Origin: Pseudarthrobacter enclensis
GTDB lineage: Bacteria; Actinomycetota; Actinomycetes; Actinomycetales; Micrococcaceae
NCBI RefSeq assembly: GCF_030811655.1
Contig: NZ_JAUSRE010000001.1
Span: 62,001-126,000 of the forward strand
Reading direction: 5' to 3'
DNA length: 64,000 nt
Shown here piece by piece: positions 60,593-64,000 of the stretch. Each line of letters opens with the position of its first letter. Position 1 is the stretch's first letter. A program made the translations under genes and the position numbers. The notes beneath the pieces were generated by a model. It did no database searches, was not told the origin of the DNA, and saw nothing but the letters and a program-made list of their open reading frames with translations.

Positions 60593-61624
60593 TCATGATC
60601 CCAGCAGCGAGGCCGCCAGCATGTCCAGGTCGGCGGCGTGGGCATGCCCGCGGTTGGCCTCAGCCACCCGCACCACCTCGCCGATGACCAGCACGGCCGG
60701 GTTGCTGCAGCCGGCGGCGGCGGACGCGATGGTGCCGAGGTCCGCGATGGTGGTGCGCTGGCCGGGCCGGTAGCCCCGCTCCACCACTGCCATGGGCATG
60801 TCCGGGCGCATTCCGGCACGGCGCAGGCCCGCGGCGAGCTGGTGGAGGGTTCCAATGCCCATCAACACCACGATGGTGCCGCCCAGGCCGGCCAGGTGCC
60901 GGTGTTCCTTTTCGGTGAGCGGCGCGTGCCCGGAGACCACTGTGAACATGTGGCTGACTTCCCGGTGGGTGACGGGGATGCCTGCCGCGGCCGGCACGGA
61001 GATGGCGCTGGTCACGCCGGAGACCACCTGGACCTTGACGCCCGCTGCCACGCAGGCGGCAACTTCCTCGCCGCCGCGGCCGAACACGTAGGGGTCACCG
61101 CCCTTGAGCCGGACAACGTTGTTGCCTGCCAATGCGCTTTCCACCATCAGCTTCTCGATGTCCGACTGGCTGACCTTGTGGTGCCCTGGCTTCTTTCCAA
61201 CGTCCACCAGTTCTGCGGAGGTCAGCAGCGGCAGTTCCTGGTACGGGGCCAGTCGGTCGTAAAACACGACGTCGGCGTCCCGGAGCGCCTTGACGGCTGC
61301 CACGGTGAGCAGGTCGCTGGTGCCCGGGCCGCCGCCCACCAGCGTTACGTGGCCCGCGGGGCCAGCGGCCGGTTCGGCGGCGACGGGAATGCCGGCTTCC
61401 CGGCAGCGGTCCAGGAGGGAAGCCCACCCGGGCTGGCCGTCCTCGACGGCGGCCACCAGGAATGTCCCCTGCGGCACCTGGGCGGGCTGCCCGGCGTCGT
61501 ACGGGCTGATGAGGCGGTGGACGACGGCGCCCGCGGCCTGGTACCGCCGCACCGCCTGCCGCGCGGCGGCGTGGGTGCCCGTCACCAGGACGTCCCGGCC
61601 GGTGAGGTCGATACTGAGCTGCAT
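60593..61624 (-). CDS. cobA: Uroporphyrinogen-III C-methyltransferase, with vestigial CysG-like N-terminus
   Basis: Makes precorrin-2 for siroheme, the nitrite reductase cofactor. Residues about 100-340 of 343 are the SUMT domain: VTLVGGGPGTSDLLTVAAVKALRDADVVFYDRL, DVGKKPGHHKVSQSDI, VVRLKGGDPYVFGRGGEE, SGVTSAISVPAAAGIPVTHR and HAPLTEKE. The first 95 residues (LTGRDVLVTGTHAAARQAVRRYQAAGA) recall the CysG dehydrogenase/chelatase domain but are half its length and lack GGG. ATG 61624 is 2 nt after the nirB stop. Confidence 0.92.
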   Translation of the reverse strand: MQLSIDLTGRDVLVTGTHAAARQAVRRYQAAGAVVHRLISPYDAGQPAQVPQGTFLVAAVEDGQPGWASLLDRCREAGIPVAAEPAAGPAGHVTLVGGGPGTSDLLTVAAVKALRDADVVFYDRLAPYQELPLLTSAELVDVGKKPGHHKVSQSDIEKLMVESALAGNNVVRLKGGDPYVFGRGGEEVAACVAAGVKVQVVSGVTSAISVPAAAGIPVTHREVSHMFTVVSGHAPLTEKEHRHLAGLGGTIVVLMGIGTLHQLAAGLRRAGMRPDMPMAVVERGYRPGQRTTIADLGTIASAAAGCSNPAVLVIGEVVRVAEANRGHAHAADLDMLAASLLGS

Positions 61625-61626
61625 GG

Positions 61627-64000
61627 CTATGCCTCGTTTCCAATGGTTTCCGGTGTGGCGGCGCGGACCGGGATGGAAGAGCCGATCAGGACTTTGCCTT
61701 TTTCCTCGGGGGTGGCGGGACGCATCTGGCCGCGCTCGTCCGGGACGAAGGTGATGGAGTCGTCCTTTTGGTCCGGGGCGTTGACGAAGGAACGGAACCG
61801 GCGGAGCCGCTCGGGGTCCTTCAGGGTGTCGGCCCATTCATCGACGTAGGTGTCCACATGCTTGGCCATGGCGGCTTCCAGCTCCTCGGCGATGCCCAGG
61901 GTGTCCTTGACCACCACGTCCTCGACGTGCTTGATGCCGCCGTCGAGTTCTTCCTGCCAGCGCGCCGTGCGCTGCAGCCGGTCCGCGGTGCGGATGTAGT
62001 ACATGAAGTAGCGGTCGATGTACTTGATCAGGGTCTCGTCGTCCAGGTCCTTGGCCAGCAGCTGGGCGTGCGCGGGGGTGGCGCCGCCGTTTCCGCCGAC
62101 GTACAGGTTCCAGCCGTCCGCGGTGGCGATCACGCCCACATCCTTGCCGCGGGCCTCGGCGCACTCACGGGCGCAGCCGGAGACACCCATTTTGAGTTTG
62201 TGCGGGCTGCGCAGGCCGCGGTAGCGCAGCTCCAGCTTGATCGCCATCGCCACGGAGTCCTGGACGCCGAAGCGGCACCAGGTGGAACCGACACAGGACT
62301 TCACCGTGCGCAGGCTCTTGCCATAGGCCTGGCCGGACTCGAAGCCGGCGTCCACAAGTTCCTTCCAGATCTCGGGCAGCTGCTCCAGGCGTGCACCGAA
62401 CATGTCGATCCGCTGGCCGCCGGTGATTTTGGTGTAGAGGCCGTACTTCTCGGCAACGGCGGCGATCACGCCAAGCTTCTTGGGGGTGATCTCACCGCCG
62501 GCGATGCGGGGGACCACCGAGTAGGTGCCGTCCTTCTGCATGTTGGCCAGGGCGCGGTCGTTGGTGTCCTGGAGGGTGCCGCGGCCGGCGTCCAGGACGT
62601 AGGCGCTGTTCTGGCTGGCCAGGATGTTGGCGATGGTGGGCTTGCAGATGTCGCAGCCCGCTCCCGTGCCGTACTTGGCCATGATCTCCTCGAAGGAGGT
62701 CAGTTCCAGGACGCGGATGGCGTCGAACAGCTCCTGGCGGGACAGTTCAATGTGCTCGCACAAGGCCTTGGAGACCTCGACGCCGGACTTGGTCAGCTCC
62801 GTTTCCAGCAGCTTCTTCAGCATGGGCACGCAGGAACCGCACTGGGTGCCGGCACGGGTGCAGCCCTTCAGCTCCCCGAGTTCCTGGACCGGGGCATTGC
62901 CCTCGCATGCGCCGCAGCCGTTGATGGCGTCGCGGATGGTGCCGGCGGTGACGTTGTTGCAGGAGCACAGCGTGGCGTCATCCGGGAGTTCGGTCTCGGG
63001 AGCTTCGCCGCCGCCTGCCGCGCTGAGGAAGGCGCCGGGCTCTGCGGGAAGTTCGCGGCCCAGGAGCGGCCGCAGGCTCATGTACGGAGACGCGTCACCC
63101 ACGAAGATGCCGCCCAGGAGGGTCTTGGCGTCGTCGGTGGTGACGATCTTCTGGTAGACGCCGCGGGCAGGGTCCGCGTACACGATCTCCAGTGCGTGTT
63201 CTGTCCTGGCGAAGGCGTCGCCGAAGCTGGCCACGTCCACCCCGGACAGCTTCAGCTTGGTGGCGGTGTCGAAGCCGGGGAAGGTGGCGTCGCCGCCGTG
63301 CAGCCGGTCGGCCACGATCTCGGCCATGGTGTTGGCCGGGGCCACCAGGCCGAGGCACATGCCGCCGAAGTTGGCCACCTCGCCAATGGCCCAGATGCCG
63401 GGGACTTCGGTGGCGCAGTAGTCGTTGATGACCACGCCGCCGCGGGGACCCAAACTGAACACCTGTTCTCCGCCCTCGGCCGCGCGGAAAAGTTCATCGC
63501 GGGGCTTGACGCCGACCGCCACAATCACCAGGTCAGCGGGGATGATGCGTTCGTCCGCCATGAGCACCCCGGTGACCTGGCCGTCGTCGTCCGTCAAAAC
63601 TTCGCTGGGGAACACGCCGCCGTGGACTTCGAAGCCCTTCGCTTCGATGAGGCGCCCCAGGGCCTGGCCTGCGCCCTCGTCCAGCTGGGTGTTCATCAGC
63701 CACGGCGCACCGTTGATGACCACGGGCGTGGCACCCAGCTGCTCGGTGCCGGCAGCCGATTCGAGTCCCAGGAGGCCGCCGCCGATGGTCACGGCGTTGA
63801 TTTTGCGGCCGAGCCTTTCGGTCAGCTCCGCGATGGCTTTGTTGATGGCCCACACATCTTCGAGGGTGCGGTAGACGTGGGCCTTGTCGGCGCCGGGAAT
63901 GGGCAGGCGCACGGCGTCGGAGCCGGTGGCCACCACCAGTTCGTCATACGGATAGCTGTTCCCTGCAGCGGTTTCCACCGTCTTGGCGCCTGCGTTGATT
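61627..64000 (-). CDS. nirB: Assimilatory nitrite reductase large subunit (5' end outside window)
   Basis: Reduces nitrite to ammonia with NAD(P)H. About 790 C-terminal residues are visible. They include DELVVATGSDAVRLPIPGAD, the NAD-binding AVTIGGGLLGLESA, PGIWAIGEVANFGG, a BFD-like [2Fe-2S] domain (LCSCNNVTAGTIRDAINGCG, CTRAGTQCGSC), and the siroheme/[4Fe-4S] ligands SCVGSTWCRFG (C-x5-C) and MGVSGCARECAEARG (C-x3-C). The N-terminal FAD-binding segment lies beyond the window. The operon continues into cobA and nnaR; nirD, usually next to nirB, is not between them. Confidence 0.97.
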   Translation of the reverse strand, partial: INAGAKTVETAAGNSYPYDELVVATGSDAVRLPIPGADKAHVYRTLEDVWAINKAIAELTERLGRKINAVTIGGGLLGLESAAGTEQLGATPVVINGAPWLMNTQLDEGAGQALGRLIEAKGFEVHGGVFPSEVLTDDDGQVTGVLMADERIIPADLVIVAVGVKPRDELFRAAEGGEQVFSLGPRGGVVINDYCATEVPGIWAIGEVANFGGMCLGLVAPANTMAEIVADRLHGGDATFPGFDTATKLKLSGVDVASFGDAFARTEHALEIVYADPARGVYQKIVTTDDAKTLLGGIFVGDASPYMSLRPLLGRELPAEPGAFLSAAGGGEAPETELPDDATLCSCNNVTAGTIRDAINGCGACEGNAPVQELGELKGCTRAGTQCGSCVPMLKKLLETELTKSGVEVSKALCEHIELSRQELFDAIRVLELTSFEEIMAKYGTGAGCDICKPTIANILASQNSAYVLDAGRGTLQDTNDRALANMQKDGTYSVVPRIAGGEITPKKLGVIAAVAEKYGLYTKITGGQRIDMFGARLEQLPEIWKELVDAGFESGQAYGKSLRTVKSCVGSTWCRFGVQDSVAMAIKLELRYRGLRSPHKLKMGVSGCARECAEARGKDVGVIATADGWNLYVGGNGGATPAHAQLLAKDLDDETLIKYIDRYFMYYIRTADRLQRTARWQEELDGGIKHVEDVVVKDTLGIAEELEAAMAKHVDTYVDEWADTLKDPERLRRFRSFVNAPDQKDDSITFVPDERGQMRPATPEEKGKVLIGSSIPVRAATPETIGNEA

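Noticed and set aside
1..64000. Mobile elements, prophage, CRISPR arrays or a horizontally acquired island
   Set aside because: No transposase, integrase, terminal repeats, spacer array or compositional break was seen; gene order largely follows conserved actinobacterial blocks.

Overview
The window is a gene-dense, GC-rich chromosomal segment of an actinobacterium, most likely Arthrobacter or Pseudarthrobacter (Micrococcaceae). Indicators are the WhiB2-type regulator next to DUF3499, Trm112 and ahcY, the tatD-rpf-rsmA-ispE block, the tRNA-Gln-glmU-prs-rplY-pth block, mfd, many GTG and TTG starts, and single actinobacterial families such as DUF5719, TIGR03089, SCO4848 and DUF2505. I see about 50 protein genes and one tRNA. 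There is no rRNA, phage, transposase or CRISPR array.

Layout. 0-4.5 kb (minus strand): purK-purE, an LCP polymer ligase and manA (cut by the window edge). 4.7-6 kb: a GtrA-like flippase gene converging on a TIGR03089 gene. 6-15 kb: whiB, a 1130-residue membrane glycosyltransferase, DUF5719, a metallopeptidase-family gene, DUF3499, Trm112 and ahcY. 15-24 kb: an L,D-transpeptidase, RDD and SpoIIM membrane proteins, a TIGR01906 protein, a long-chain acyl-CoA synthetase, a protein O-mannosyltransferase and rsmI. 24-31 kb: gabD converging on a MoxR-DUF58-TgpA operon. 31-42 kb: tatD, rpf, rsmA, ispE, an ABC-F ATPase, a TetR regulator, tRNA-Gln, glmU, prs, rplY and pth. 42-48 kb: two tandem large AAA/LuxR regulators followed by about 460 bp of structured non-coding DNA. 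48-50 kb: sufS-sufU. 50-58 kb: small conserved genes, mfd, a YdjM-type membrane protein and deoC. 58-64 kb (minus strand): nirB (cut by the edge), cobA and an NnaR-type HemD-like regulator in an operon, then an FAD oxidoreductase.

How the genes fit together. Much of the content builds or remodels the cell envelope: manA, LCP, GtrA, the GT2 membrane enzyme, PMT, L,D-transpeptidase, Rpf and glmU. Another set maintains ribosomes and translation: rsmI, rsmA, rplY, pth, Trm112, tRNA-Gln and ABC-F. The right end is a nitrite-assimilation cluster in which siroheme synthesis and a HemD-like regulator are co-transcribed with nirB.

The most interesting signals are regulatory. The rpf leader holds an intrinsic-terminator hairpin whose 3' arm can instead pair with an identical 8-nt copy ending at the start codon, giving a candidate RNA switch over rpf-rsmA-ispE. 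About ten genes carry a TAGGCT/TAGGAT-like -10 box placed 6-7 nt before the start codon, which implies widespread leaderless mRNAs and helps fix several starts. The tandem LuxR pair has one member with a damaged Walker B motif and one whose best start looks like CTG. A near-consensus CRP/GlxR site and a promoter-overlapping dyad lie upstream of whiB.
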